A DNA stretch of 64,000 bases from Herbidospora solisilvae (GCF_009901565.1 NZ_WXEW01000005.1:547176-611175); one strand, 5' to 3'; positions 8,533 to 17,142 are shown, numbered from the stretch's first letter. Notes: generated by a model not told the origin, from the letters alone. Translations and numbers: made by a program.

Positions 8533-9714
8533 TTATGGACTGTTCCAGAAGGTCCGCTCGAAGAACCAGATCAGGCCCATGACGGCCACCCCCGCCGCGA
8601 CCAGGCCGGTCGCCCAGCGCCCGGCGACGGGGGACCGCCGCCGCAGCAGGCTCAGCAGAGGGAAGATCAGCACGATGAGGCCCAGCTGAACGGCCTCGAT
8701 GCCGACGTTGAAGACGAGCAGCGACCACAGCAGCGTCCACGACCAGGCTTCCTGGATGCCGAGCGCGCCGGCGAACCCGAGCCCGTGCACGAGCCCGAAC
8801 AGGAAGACCACGCCGAGACGGACCGCGCCGGAACGATCCAGGTGGTCGCCGAGCGCGACCGGACGCCGGAGCTGCCACAGGTGCCAGGCGGCCACGACGG
8901 CGATCGACACCGCGATGACCGGCTCGACCAGGCTCGCGGGCACGCTCACGACGCCGAGGGCGGCCAGCAGGAACGTGACCGAGTGGGCCAGCGTGAAGCT
9001 GGTCGCGACCAGCACCACCTCGCGCAGCCTGCGTGACCCGGCGATCAGGGCCAGCAGGAACAACACGTGGTCGAGGCCGAACAGCAGATGCTCGGCGCCC
9101 AGTAGGAAGAACTCGGCGAACCGCGCGTACCAGGGCAGCGCCGTCGAGAACGACGGGTTGGCCGCGTCGAGTGCGGCGCTGCCGGAGATCCCGCCCAGCT
9201 CGTAGGTGACGATCGTCTTGGTGTCCCTGACGAACGTCTCGGCGTCGGGGAAGAGCGTGCTGCGCACCTCGTGCTCGCCGGCCTCCGGGCAGGTCCAGTC
9301 GAGGAGCAGGGTCGCGTACGGCACGCCCTCGCGCCCGCCGATCGTGAAGCCGCCCGACCTCGCCGGTGCACAGGCGGCGCCCTCGGCGGTGACCGCGAAC
9401 CGCTTGGTGACGTAGGCGACGGCGGTGTCGGCGTACCGGTCGAGCGCGGCGGCCTGGGCTTCGCCGTTGTGGGCCTCGAAGGCGGCGGTGCCGTCCTGGA
9501 ACAGGGCGTCGTTCTTCTCGGCGTCGGCCGCGGAGACGACGTAGAGGTCGTACTCGAGCTCCAGCTTCGTGCGGATGTGGCCCCCCTCGCCGGCGGTGAC
9601 GTCGACGTACACGGTCGAGGTGAAGCCGTGGGCGGCGGCCGGGGCGACGCAGGCCAGCAGGGTGACGGCCGCCGCGACGAGCCCGAGGGCGACCCGGCGG
9701 ACTGGATGGGACAT
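8533..9714 (-). CDS. HupE/UreJ-type membrane protein with exported N-terminal domain
   Basis: 393 aa from the ATG at 9714, with AAGGAG upstream. A signal peptide (HPVRRVALGLVAAAVTLLA) precedes an extracytoplasmic beta domain (TSTVYVDVTAGEGGHIRT) of about 180 residues. The C-terminal half is a polytopic HupE/UreJ-like region starting LLGAEHLLFGLDHVLFLLAL, with conserved His and Asp residues within the first helices (GAEHLLFG, GLDHVLF) and later FGLVHGLGFAGAL. HupE/UreJ proteins are linked to nickel or cobalt supply, but the two-domain actinobacterial form has no proven substrate. Its leader (ACATAAGGAG) resembles that of the metallophosphoesterase gene it precedes. Confidence 0.75.
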   Translation of the reverse strand: MSHPVRRVALGLVAAAVTLLACVAPAAAHGFTSTVYVDVTAGEGGHIRTKLELEYDLYVVSAADAEKNDALFQDGTAAFEAHNGEAQAAALDRYADTAVAYVTKRFAVTAEGAACAPARSGGFTIGGREGVPYATLLLDWTCPEAGEHEVRSTLFPDAETFVRDTKTIVTYELGGISGSAALDAANPSFSTALPWYARFAEFFLLGAEHLLFGLDHVLFLLALIAGSRRLREVVLVATSFTLAHSVTFLLAALGVVSVPASLVEPVIAVSIAVVAAWHLWQLRRPVALGDHLDRSGAVRLGVVFLFGLVHGLGFAGALGIQEAWSWTLLWSLLVFNVGIEAVQLGLIVLIFPLLSLLRRRSPVAGRWATGLVAAGVAVMGLIWFFERTFWNSP

Positions 9715-9876
9715 GTGACTCCTTATGTGACGAAGGAGCACGTTCCTCGCCATATGTGAACAGGAGTCGAACGGATCGCTAAATAACCGCAGAACCACCC
9801 TGACAACTACAAAACGGAAAAAACGGGATAGCAGGATGTACGCGCACCACCCGTTCCACCCCGGAGGACGATCGTC

Positions 9877-10515
9877 TTGCTCCGCATCGCCGCCCTGGCG
9901 GCCGTACTACTGCTGCTGACCGGTTGCGGCGCGGACTGGTCCGAACCCCACCCCGCGCCCAGCGCGGTCGGCGCGCTGGGCCCGGGGTTCTTCGCCGCGC
10001 CCCCCCACCCCGAGGCGACCATCACGCCCGCGCCCGGCTCGTGGGACGCGGTCCGCCCGTCGGGCGGCTACCGCGTCGTCCTGGTCACCTCCGGCGCCGA
10101 CGCCCCCACGAAGAACCTGGTCGCGGCGGTCGAGGAGTGGGCCGGCGAGGTGGACGCCGACCTGCGGACCGTCGCGATCACCCATCCGCACGACCTGGTC
10201 CCCGGCATCACCAGGGCGCTGGACCTCAAGCCCGACCTCATCGTCAGCGCGGGCAACGACCTGATCGACCCGCTGGCCCTGGTGACCGCCAGCCACCTGT
10301 CGCAGCGGTTCCTCGTCGTGGGGGCCGAACTGGCCGAGCCGACCCACAACGTGACGTCGGTCGACTGGGCGGGGGCGTCGTTCCGGGGGGAGGGGCTGGG
10401 GGCGTCGTCGACGTACGACCCGGCGTCGTTCACGCCGGAAAGGTGCGCCTCCGCGATCAGGGCGGGTGTGGCGGCTGTGCTGAACGGTTTGACGGGAATA
10501 GTCGTGTGGTTGTGA
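9877..10515 (+). CDS. Lipoprotein with BMP/periplasmic-binding-like fold
   Basis: 212 aa, TTG start at 9877 with GGAGG 9 nt upstream. The N-terminus is a lipoprotein signal with the lipobox LLTGC, so the mature protein is membrane-tethered outside the cell. The core (YRVVLVTSGADAPTKN, KPDLIVSAGNDLIDPL, QRFLVVGAELAEP) has the alternating strand-helix pattern of BMP-family (nucleoside-binding type) solute-binding proteins. It is shorter than a full two-lobed binding protein and no permease is adjacent, so a sensor or scavenger role is as likely as transport. Function is unassigned. Confidence 0.6.
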   Translation: MLRIAALAAVLLLLTGCGADWSEPHPAPSAVGALGPGFFAAPPHPEATITPAPGSWDAVRPSGGYRVVLVTSGADAPTKNLVAAVEEWAGEVDADLRTVAITHPHDLVPGITRALDLKPDLIVSAGNDLIDPLALVTASHLSQRFLVVGAELAEPTHNVTSVDWAGASFRGEGLGASSTYDPASFTPERCASAIRAGVAAVLNGLTGIVVWL

Positions 10516-10668
10516 ATTGGCCGTATATTTCGGTATAAGATAGGCGTGATGAATGACCGTTGCGTGACCGTGAGGTGGCCTTTAGTATTGGCGGCGGACA
10601 GGGGATCGCTTTTATTTTCGGGGGCCTCATTGTGCATTCTCATGCCTATGGAAGACGTACCGAATAGT

Positions 10669-10683
10669 GAATTCGGCGAATTC
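10669..10683 (+). promoter_or_regulatory. GAATTC inverted repeat beside the terpene synthase ribosome site
   Basis: Two GAATTC palindromes separated by GGC lie immediately before the AGGAGG ribosome site of the terpene synthase. The whole gap 10516-10697 is much more AT-rich than its surroundings and probably holds the promoter. A repressor at this symmetric site would block transcription or initiation. This is suggestive only. Confidence 0.3.
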
Positions 10684-10697
10684 CAGGAGGGGGCTTG

Positions 10698-11861
10698 ATG
10701 TCCGAGTCGAGCGAAACTCCGTCAGGGCGGTTGCCGGGCCCGACCGGCCTGGGCACCTCCGCACTCCGGGTCCCCGCCGCCGAGCCGCCTGAGATCCCGG
10801 CGCTCGTCGACGGGCACCAGCCGCCCACGCCCTCACTCGATCCGACTCTGGTCGTCCGCCGCTACGGCCTCACCCCGCTGCCCTACCGCGAGAGGGAATG
10901 GGGCGACGGCAGCCATCCGCCGCTCTACGTGCCGGAGACGGTGCGGGTCGACGACGCCCTGGGTGAGGAGGTCAACCGCCGCCTGGTCGCGTGGGCCGAG
11001 AGCGTCGGCCTCCACGAGGGCCGCATCGACACCTTCCGCGACACCGGGTTCGGCCGCCTGGCCACCCTCGCCCACGCCGACACCGACGAACCCGACCTGA
11101 TCCTGATCGCCGCCCAGATGAACGCCGCCTGGTGGGCCGCCGACGACTACTACGCCGACGAGACCGACCTGGGCGCCACCCCGACCGAGCTGCCGCCCCG
11201 ATTGGCGCTGGTCACGTCGGCGATGGACCCGCCGCCCCCGGCCGGCGCCTACACCGAGCAGCTCGAAGAGGCGATCAACGCCGACCCGGTGCTGCGCGCC
11301 CTCCGGTCGGCCACCGCCCACCTGAGCCGCCACGCCACCCCGTCGCAGGTGATGCGGGCCTGCAACATCACCTCGCAGATGTTCGTGAGCTGGACCGCCT
11401 ACGCCGCCTGGCGCTACTTCGAGGCGCCGCCTCCGGTGTGGCGTTACCTGGCCGCCCGGCAGCACGACAGCTTCTACACGTCGATGGTGCTCATCGACGT
11501 CGTGGGCGAATACGCCCTCCCCGCCGACCTCTTCGCCGACCGGCGGTTCCACACGGCGCTCATGCAGGCCGGGACCGCCAGCGTCCTCGTCAACGACCTC
11601 TACTCGGCGGAGAAGGAGGCCGCCGACGAACTGCCCGACTCCAACGTGGTGCTGCTCATCGCCGCGGAGGAGAAATGCTCGATACGCGAGGCGACCGAAC
11701 GGACCGTTGCCCTCCACAACGACTTCGTCCGGGGTTTCGAAGCCAGCCAGAAATCACTGGCCGCCGTCCCTTCCACGGAACTCCAGCGTTTCCTGCGCGG
11801 CGCCCAGGCATGGATGGCCGGCTGTCTCGAATGGCACGGATCCAGCGACAGGTACAGATAG
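10698..11861 (+). CDS. 2-methylisoborneol synthase (class I terpene cyclase)
   Basis: 387 aa. The ATG at 10698 is preferred over the adjacent TTG because AGGAGG sits 7 nt upstream. The N-terminus is Pro-rich and disordered, as in known enzymes of this family but shorter. The catalytic core has the Asp-rich motif DDYYADE (residues 149-155) and the NSE triad in NDLYSAEKE (Asn299, Ser303, Glu307), which bind Mg2+ and diphosphate. The enzyme cyclises 2-methyl-GPP to 2-methylisoborneol, an earthy odorant of actinomycetes. The C-methyltransferase that makes its substrate is encoded 18 nt downstream, which strongly supports the call. No cyclic-nucleotide-binding partner gene, common in other loci, is next to it. 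Confidence 0.92.
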   Translation: MSESSETPSGRLPGPTGLGTSALRVPAAEPPEIPALVDGHQPPTPSLDPTLVVRRYGLTPLPYREREWGDGSHPPLYVPETVRVDDALGEEVNRRLVAWAESVGLHEGRIDTFRDTGFGRLATLAHADTDEPDLILIAAQMNAAWWAADDYYADETDLGATPTELPPRLALVTSAMDPPPPAGAYTEQLEEAINADPVLRALRSATAHLSRHATPSQVMRACNITSQMFVSWTAYAAWRYFEAPPPVWRYLAARQHDSFYTSMVLIDVVGEYALPADLFADRRFHTALMQAGTASVLVNDLYSAEKEAADELPDSNVVLLIAAEEKCSIREATERTVALHNDFVRGFEASQKSLAAVPSTELQRFLRGAQAWMAGCLEWHGSSDRYR

Positions 11862-11879
11862 CGAAAGGAAATTCGTTCG

Positions 11880-12716
11880 GTGACCATCACCCAAAGCGAT
11901 TACCAGCGCTCCGTGGCTGATTATTGGAACACCGAGAAAAACCCAGTGAATCTCCGCCTGGGCGAGGTCGACGGCATCTACCACCATCACTACGGCATCG
12001 GCGACGTCGACTGGTCGGTCTTGGAGGGACCGAAGGAGACCCGCGACGAGCGCATGACCAGGGAGCTCCACCGTCTGGAGTCGGCCCAGTCCGACTTCCT
12101 GCTGAGCCACCTGGGTGAGATCAAACCGCACCACCGCCTCCTCGACGCCGGCTCGGGCCGCGGCGGCTCGTCGCTGGTCGCCAATCTCCGGTACGGCTGC
12201 CACGTCGACGGCATCTCCATCTCGGAATCGCAGGTCGACTTCGCCAACGAACAGGCGAAGCTGCGCGGCGTCGACGACCGGGTGCGCTTCCACCTGCGCA
12301 ACATGCTCGACACCGGCTTCGAGTCCGGCTCCTACCAGGCGATCTGGAACAACGAGAGCACCATGTACGTCGAGCTCGCCCTCCTGTTCCGGGAGCACTC
12401 GCGCCTGCTGGCGCGCGGCGGGCGCTACGTCACCATCACCGGCTGCTACAACGACGCCTACGGCCTGCCGTCGAAGGCGATCAGCCAGATCAACGCCCAC
12501 TACATCTGCGACATCCATCCGCGCAGCCAGTACTTCCGCGAGATGGCCAACAACCGGCTGGTGCCCGTCAGCGTCGTCGACCTGACGGCGGCCACCATCC
12601 CCTACTGGGAGCTGCGGGCCAAGTCCCACCTGGTGACCGGGATCGAGGAGGCGTTCCTGAACGCCTACAAGAACGGCAGCTTCCAGTACCTGCTGATCGC
12701 CGCCGACCGCGTCTGA
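11880..12716 (+). CDS. Geranyl diphosphate 2-C-methyltransferase
   Basis: 278 aa, GTG start with AAAGGA 10 nt upstream. The SAM-binding motif I is LLDAGSGRGGSSL, followed by VDGISISESQVDFAN. The fold is that of cyclopropane-synthase-like class I methyltransferases. It adds a methyl group to C2 of geranyl diphosphate using S-adenosylmethionine, giving the unusual C11 precursor used by the synthase encoded just upstream. The two genes form a bicistronic operon ended by a hairpin at 12730-12756. Confidence 0.92.
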   Translation: MTITQSDYQRSVADYWNTEKNPVNLRLGEVDGIYHHHYGIGDVDWSVLEGPKETRDERMTRELHRLESAQSDFLLSHLGEIKPHHRLLDAGSGRGGSSLVANLRYGCHVDGISISESQVDFANEQAKLRGVDDRVRFHLRNMLDTGFESGSYQAIWNNESTMYVELALLFREHSRLLARGGRYVTITGCYNDAYGLPSKAISQINAHYICDIHPRSQYFREMANNRLVPVSVVDLTAATIPYWELRAKSHLVTGIEEAFLNAYKNGSFQYLLIAADRV

Positions 12717-12729
12717 CCTGAGCAACCGA

Positions 12730-12756
12730 GGGCTCCGGATCCCCCTGCCGGAGCCC
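12730..12756 (+). terminator. Terminator of the 2-methylisoborneol operon
   Basis: A perfect 9-bp stem (12730-12738 with 12748-12756) with a 9-nt loop, followed by TTAGTGTTG. It lies 14 nt after the methyltransferase stop and just before the next gene. Confidence 0.75.
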
Positions 12757-12770
12757 TTAGTGTTGCCCGG

Positions 12771-13853
12771 ATGAACTCCTGGCGCGAGGTCCGCCGTCAC
12801 CTCAACACCAACCGCCACGCTCTGGCCCGGCGGGCCGACCTGCTCTACCCCGACCTGCCCCGGGTGGGCTCCACCCACCTGCTGACCCGCCCGGCCTGGG
12901 CGCTGCCCGAACCCCTCGACCTGCACGAGGTCGTGCTGCGCTGGACGGAGGAGACCCCGCCGGTGCCGGTGCCGGACGGGATGACCTACGCCGAGGCGAT
13001 GACCACCTTCGACAAGCCGAAGCTCTTCGAGAACCGCACCTGCTACCGGCTGCTCGACGTGAGCTGGCCGGAGCTGACCTTCACCCGGGGCATGTACTTC
13101 GACGCGGTCAACGTCGGCGAGGCCATCGCCCACGAGTTCGCCGCCGCGGACCTCGCCGGGGGTCCTGATATCGCCGTCGACTTGTCCTCCCGGCGGCTGG
13201 TGCCCGATCCGACCGACTTGCGGGACCGGCCCGCGCATCCGGCGATCTCGATGCTGACCCTGCGGCACGACCGCGAGACCGGCGAGACCACCTTCGTGCT
13301 CCACTGGCGTGACCCCGCGCTGGTCGCCCACGGCGGGGGACTGTTCCAGGTCATGCCGGTCGGGGTGTTCCAGCCGTCGGCGGAGAGCCCGCAGGCGGAA
13401 AGGGCCGACTTCGACCTGTGGAAGTGCGTGGTCCGCGAGTACGCCGAGGAGTTCCTCGGGCGTCCGGAGCACTACGGCCCGGAGTTCGACTACGAGACCT
13501 GGCCGCTCTACCGGCGGCTGACCGACGCCCGCGAGAGCGGCGACCTGCGGTCAATGGTCCTAGGGATCGGCGTCGACCCGCTGACCTTCGCCACCGACAT
13601 CCTCGCCGTCACCGTCATCGAGGCACGCACCTTCGACGCCGTATTCGGCGCGATGACCGGCGCGAACGCCGAGGGGCACGCGACGATGGGGGTCCCGTTC
13701 GACGAGGAGTCGGCCGGCCGGTACGTCACCCGCGAGCCCATGCAGGCCGCCGGTGCCGCCGTGCTCGAACTCGCCTGGGGGCACCTTCGGGGCAGTCGGT
13801 CGATCTTCGCCAGACAGATATTGCGAGGTCAACAGGGGTATACCCGGGGCTGA
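12771..13853 (+). CDS. Nudix-like conserved actinobacterial protein
   Basis: 360 aa. Residues near the middle to C-terminal part carry VVREYAEEFLG, which resembles the REXXEEXG core of a Nudix box with one residue shifted, preceded by GGLFQVMPVGVFQPS. The N-terminus (NTNRHALARRADLLYPD, RLLDVSWPELTF) resembles actinobacterial proteins in which a similar region follows a helix-turn-helix domain; no HTH is seen here. Nudix proteins hydrolyse nucleoside diphosphates linked to other groups, or sense such ligands. I cannot assign a substrate. The next gene starts 50 nt later. Confidence 0.55.
   Translation: MNSWREVRRHLNTNRHALARRADLLYPDLPRVGSTHLLTRPAWALPEPLDLHEVVLRWTEETPPVPVPDGMTYAEAMTTFDKPKLFENRTCYRLLDVSWPELTFTRGMYFDAVNVGEAIAHEFAAADLAGGPDIAVDLSSRRLVPDPTDLRDRPAHPAISMLTLRHDRETGETTFVLHWRDPALVAHGGGLFQVMPVGVFQPSAESPQAERADFDLWKCVVREYAEEFLGRPEHYGPEFDYETWPLYRRLTDARESGDLRSMVLGIGVDPLTFATDILAVTVIEARTFDAVFGAMTGANAEGHATMGVPFDEESAGRYVTREPMQAAGAAVLELAWGHLRGSRSIFARQILRGQQGYTRG
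13837..13846. promoter_or_regulatory. Palindrome GGGTATACCC upstream of kaiB
   Basis: A perfect 10-bp palindrome lies 57 nt before the kaiB start, at the very end of the preceding gene. GGGTAT is also the -10 of SigB-type actinobacterial promoters, but no good GTTT -35 is found at the expected distance. It may be an operator or a weak stress promoter. Confidence 0.25.
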
Positions 13854-13903
13854 CGGGGTGGTCGGCGACACGGTGAGCGGGCCGGGGCCACGAGAGGGGA
13901 TCC

Positions 13904-14242
13904 ATGGAAGACCAACCTCCGGCGGCCTTGACGCCGATGGCGACCTACGCGTTCAGGATGTACGTGGCGGGGCGAAGCCGGCGGTCGCAGGCAGCCGAAG
14001 AGAACCTGCGCGCCCTGTGTGACTTCTATCTGCCCGGCTGCCACGAGATCGAGATCGTCGACGCCACCGAACAACCGGCTCTCGCCGAAGAGGAGCGGAT
14101 CCTGGCCACCCCGATCGTGATCAGGAAGAGTCCGCTGCCCGGCTATCGGGTGATCGGAGACTTGTCCGACCGCTCCCGGGCCGCCTTCCTGCTCGGTCTC
14201 CCCGACAGCGGCCGGCCGTCACCGGAAGGGCAGCGGCTATGA
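13904..14242 (+). CDS. kaiB: KaiB-family protein
   Basis: 112 aa, ATG with GAGAGGGG upstream. It matches the KaiB thioredoxin-like fold over most of its length: YAFRMYVAGRSRRS (cyanobacterial YxLxLYVAG), IVDATEQPALAEEERILATP and YRVIGDLSDRS are all diagnostic. There is an N-terminal extension of about 12 residues. In cyanobacteria KaiB binds KaiC and switches between folds. The gene overlaps kaiC by 4 nt (ATGA), so the two products are made together. Confidence 0.93.
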   Translation: MEDQPPAALTPMATYAFRMYVAGRSRRSQAAEENLRALCDFYLPGCHEIEIVDATEQPALAEEERILATPIVIRKSPLPGYRVIGDLSDRSRAAFLLGLPDSGRPSPEGQRL

Positions 14243-15711
14243 CGGACAGGCCCACGATCCAGCGGATCCTGACCGGGATCAGCGGCTTCGACGACATCGC
14301 CGTCGGAGGGCTGCCGGCCAGCCGGTCCACGCTGGTCTCCGGCACGACCGGCAGTGGGAAGACGCTGTTCGCCCTGGAGTTCCTCGCCCGGGGGATCTCC
14401 GGGTTCGACCAGCCCGGCGTGTTCATCACCTTCGACGAGCGTCCCGGCGATCTTCGTGTCAACGCCCGCTCCCTCGGCTTCGACATCGCGCGCTGGGAGG
14501 CCGAGGGCAGGTGGATGTTCGTCGACGCCTCGCTGGAGGCCGGTGAGCAGACGCCCACCGTCGGGACCTACGACCTGGGCGCGCTGACCGCCCGCATCGC
14601 GCACGCCGTGCGTCAGATCGGCGCCCGGCGGGTCTCCCTCGACTCACTCGGCTCGGTCTTCACCCGGTTCGCCGACCAAGATCTCGTCCGCCGGGAGCTC
14701 TACCGGCTCGCCGGGATGCTGGACTCGCTCGAGATCACCTCGGTCATCACCACCGAACGCGACGCCGACTACAACGGCGTCACCCGGCAGGGCGTCGAGG
14801 AGTTCGTGTTCGACAACGTCGTGATCCTGCGGCACGTGATCCGGGGCGAACGGCGCCACCGGACGGTGGAGATCGTCAAGTTCCGCGGCGCCACCCACCG
14901 GACCGGAGAGTGGCTGTTCACCATCGACCCGGAAGACGGCCTGGTCGTCATTCCGGTGGCGTTCCTCGCACCGCGCGACCGGGCCTCCAGCGAGCGTGTC
15001 TCCACCGGCAACACCGAACTCGACGCGATGGTCGGCGGCGGGGTCTTCCGGGACGCGGTCGTCCTGCTCATCGGGTCGCACGGCGGCGGGAAGACCCTGG
15101 CGGCCCTGCAGTTCGCCGACGCGGCCTACCGGGCGGGGGAGCGCTGCCTGTTCCACGCCTTCGACGAGACACGCGGTCAGCTGGGCCGAAACGCCGCAGG
15201 CTGGGGGCTCGACCTGGACGTCATGGAGGCGTCGGGGCTGCTCCGGGTGGCCGCCACCTATTCGGAAGTCGCCTCGGTGGAAGACCACTTCCTGCGTATC
15301 CGCAGGGACATCGCGGATTTCGCGCCCGCCCGGCTCGTCATCGACGGCATCTCCGCGCTCGAACGGCGGGCGACGCCCCGCACGCTTCTGGACTTCGTCA
15401 TCGCGCTGGGCGGGGTGGTGCGCGAGCGCGAGATCACGACCCTGTTCACCTCCGCCCCGACCGCCCGGGGAACCTCGCCGATCATGGAGATCGCCGGCAT
15501 CACCGACGTGACGCTGGTGCTCCGGCACATCGAGGGGCCGGGCACGGTCCGGCGTGCCATCGCCGTCATGCAGACGCGGGGCTCGGCCCACGACCGCGCC
15601 ATCCGTGAGGTCGCCATCGACGACACCGGCATGCACGTCGGCGATCCCTATCCCGGCATCCTCCGTCTGCTGCCGGACGCCCCCGTACCGCCAAGCGACC
15701 GGGAGGAATGA
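14239..15711 (+). CDS. kaiC: KaiC-like tandem RecA ATPase
   Basis: 490 aa with two RecA/KaiC lobes. Walker A motifs are GTTGSGKT (residues 35-42) and GSHGGGKT (279-286). The catalytic acidic pairs, Glu-Glu in cyanobacterial KaiC, are Asp-Glu here in both lobes (FDERPGD, 66-67; FDETRGQ, 309-310). The second lobe ends with the KaiC-typical AVMQTRGSAHDRAIREVAI. At the place of the cyanobacterial phosphosites (ISTITD) this protein has IAGITD, so Ser431 and Thr432 appear replaced by Ala419 and Gly420. It therefore probably lacks the dual phosphorylation cycle, though ATPase activity and KaiB binding remain possible. It sits in an operon between kaiB and a histidine kinase, with ATGA overlaps on both sides. 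Confidence 0.93.
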   Translation: MTDRPTIQRILTGISGFDDIAVGGLPASRSTLVSGTTGSGKTLFALEFLARGISGFDQPGVFITFDERPGDLRVNARSLGFDIARWEAEGRWMFVDASLEAGEQTPTVGTYDLGALTARIAHAVRQIGARRVSLDSLGSVFTRFADQDLVRRELYRLAGMLDSLEITSVITTERDADYNGVTRQGVEEFVFDNVVILRHVIRGERRHRTVEIVKFRGATHRTGEWLFTIDPEDGLVVIPVAFLAPRDRASSERVSTGNTELDAMVGGGVFRDAVVLLIGSHGGGKTLAALQFADAAYRAGERCLFHAFDETRGQLGRNAAGWGLDLDVMEASGLLRVAATYSEVASVEDHFLRIRRDIADFAPARLVIDGISALERRATPRTLLDFVIALGGVVREREITTLFTSAPTARGTSPIMEIAGITDVTLVLRHIEGPGTVRRAIAVMQTRGSAHDRAIREVAIDDTGMHVGDPYPGILRLLPDAPVPPSDREE

Positions 15712-16718
15712 TGAGTGAGCCACCGCCCGAGTCCGGGCGGGCCGCCAGGGTCATGGCCGCGCTGGCCGACGGGATCATCGCCGTCGACGAGGCGGGGACG
15801 ATCCGCATCTGCAACCCCGCCGCCGAGGAACTCCTCGGCCGTTCGGCGAACGAGCTCATCGGCACCCCCTTCGGCTACCCCGTCGTCAACGGCGAATCGA
15901 CCGAGATCGACCTGGTGCTGCCCGGTGGCCGGACCCGGGTGGTCGAGATGCGCGCCACCACCGCGACGCTCGTGGGAGAGCCGCTGCACGTCGCCGCCTT
16001 GCGCGACGTCACCATCAGGCATGAGGCCGAGCAGGAGATGGAGGCCGAACTCGAACGCAACAGCATGGTGATCGCCGTGGTCGCCCACGAGGTCCGCAAC
16101 CCGCTGACGGGGATCGGCATGCTGGTCGACATGTTGCGGGAGCCCGAGGAGACGTTCACCGACCAGGAGCGCACCGACGTCCTCGACCAGATCGCCGACC
16201 GCACGTCCCGGCTCCAGTCCCTGGTCAAGAAGCTCCTCACGGTCGCGAAGATCGACGCGCAGGCGGTGCGGGCCATGGTGGAGCCGGTCCCGGTCCTGGA
16301 GCTGATCCTGGAACGCCTGGCCGAGTTCGCCGACCGGCCCAACGTGAACGTGACGTGCGACCCCCACGTCCGGGTGCTGGCCGACCGCAGTGAGTTGTCG
16401 GAGATCCTGATCAACTATCTGGAGAACGCCTTCCGCTACGGTGCTCCGCCGTTCGAGATCCACGTGGCCGGGCGGGACGGGGCCGTGGAGATCCGGGTGT
16501 GCGACCACGGCCCCGGCGTGCCGGAGGCGTTCCGGCCGAGGTTGTTCGAGCGCTTCAGCCGCGAGTCGCGCAGCCGCAGGGAGAGCAAGGGTTCGGGGCT
16601 GGGCCTCTGGATCGTCCGGAGTCTGGCCCAGGCCAATGGCGGTGAGGCCTATTTCGAGCCGGGCGACCAGGGAGGCTCCTGCTTCTGCGTACGCCTGCCC
16701 GAGGCGCCCCCGACCTGA
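15708..16718 (+). CDS. Soluble PAS-domain sensor histidine kinase, kaiBC operon
   Basis: 336 aa, no transmembrane segments. A PAS domain occupies about residues 8-105 (ADGIIAVDEAGTIRICNPAAEELLG). The HisKA H-box is VVAHEVRNPLTGI with phospho-acceptor His127. The ATPase domain has the N-box NYLENAFRYG, G1 DHGPGVPE and G2 GSGLGLWIV. The ATG at 15708 overlaps the kaiC stop; a second ATG at 15711 has better spacing to GGGAGG. By position it is the likely output kinase of the KaiBC module, but it lacks the KaiB-like sensor domain of SasA. No response regulator is adjacent, so its partner is elsewhere. Confidence 0.9.
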   Translation: MMSEPPPESGRAARVMAALADGIIAVDEAGTIRICNPAAEELLGRSANELIGTPFGYPVVNGESTEIDLVLPGGRTRVVEMRATTATLVGEPLHVAALRDVTIRHEAEQEMEAELERNSMVIAVVAHEVRNPLTGIGMLVDMLREPEETFTDQERTDVLDQIADRTSRLQSLVKKLLTVAKIDAQAVRAMVEPVPVLELILERLAEFADRPNVNVTCDPHVRVLADRSELSEILINYLENAFRYGAPPFEIHVAGRDGAVEIRVCDHGPGVPEAFRPRLFERFSRESRSRRESKGSGLGLWIVRSLAQANGGEAYFEPGDQGGSCFCVRLPEAPPT

Positions 16719-16833
16719 ACGCCGACCGACCTAGCAAGATTTCCTTACCGCATCCAGTCCTTGCTCGATTTCGTCATCCTGTTACGTTGATGACGCCCTG
16801 AGTTTTCGGTAAGACGCAAGGAAGGAACTTTCG

Positions 16834-17142
16834 TTGCTCCGTAAGCGCATCGCCGCCGCGATGGGAGCGGTCGCGGCGGCCGCCGCCGTGCCGCTCGTCC
16901 TGTTCGCCGGGCCGGCCCAGGCGAACCCGACCACCCCCTACATGTGTCCGTGGTCGATCGTCGACGACACCAACACCGCGCGCTGGATCCACTCGTGGGT
17001 CCAGGGCTACGGTCAGATCATCTGCCACTACAACGCCACCGCGACCATCAGCTGCCGCTGGAACGCCTACAACGGCGACCAGTGGTGGGGCTGGACCAAT
17101 CCCTCGTTCTGCCCGCCCCGCGCCATCCCGACCACGCCGTAG
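16834..17142 (+). CDS. Small secreted four-cysteine protein
   Basis: 102 aa, TTG start at 16834 with GAAGGAA 6 nt upstream. A Sec signal peptide (basic LRKR, Ala-rich core) ends near AQANP. The mature part has about 70 residues, is rich in Trp, Tyr and Asn, and contains four cysteines (MCPW, IICHY, ISCRW, FCPP), probably two disulfides. I recognise no family. Similar tiny secreted proteins in actinomycetes are often peptidase inhibitors, adhesins or toxins; nothing here decides. Confidence 0.65.
   Translation: MLRKRIAAAMGAVAAAAAVPLVLFAGPAQANPTTPYMCPWSIVDDTNTARWIHSWVQGYGQIICHYNATATISCRWNAYNGDQWWGWTNPSFCPPRAIPTTP

Noticed and set aside
11754..13472. 572-aa minus-strand open frame across the 2-MIB operon
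   Set aside because: Spans the ends of three well-supported genes and the terminator; composition of a shadow.
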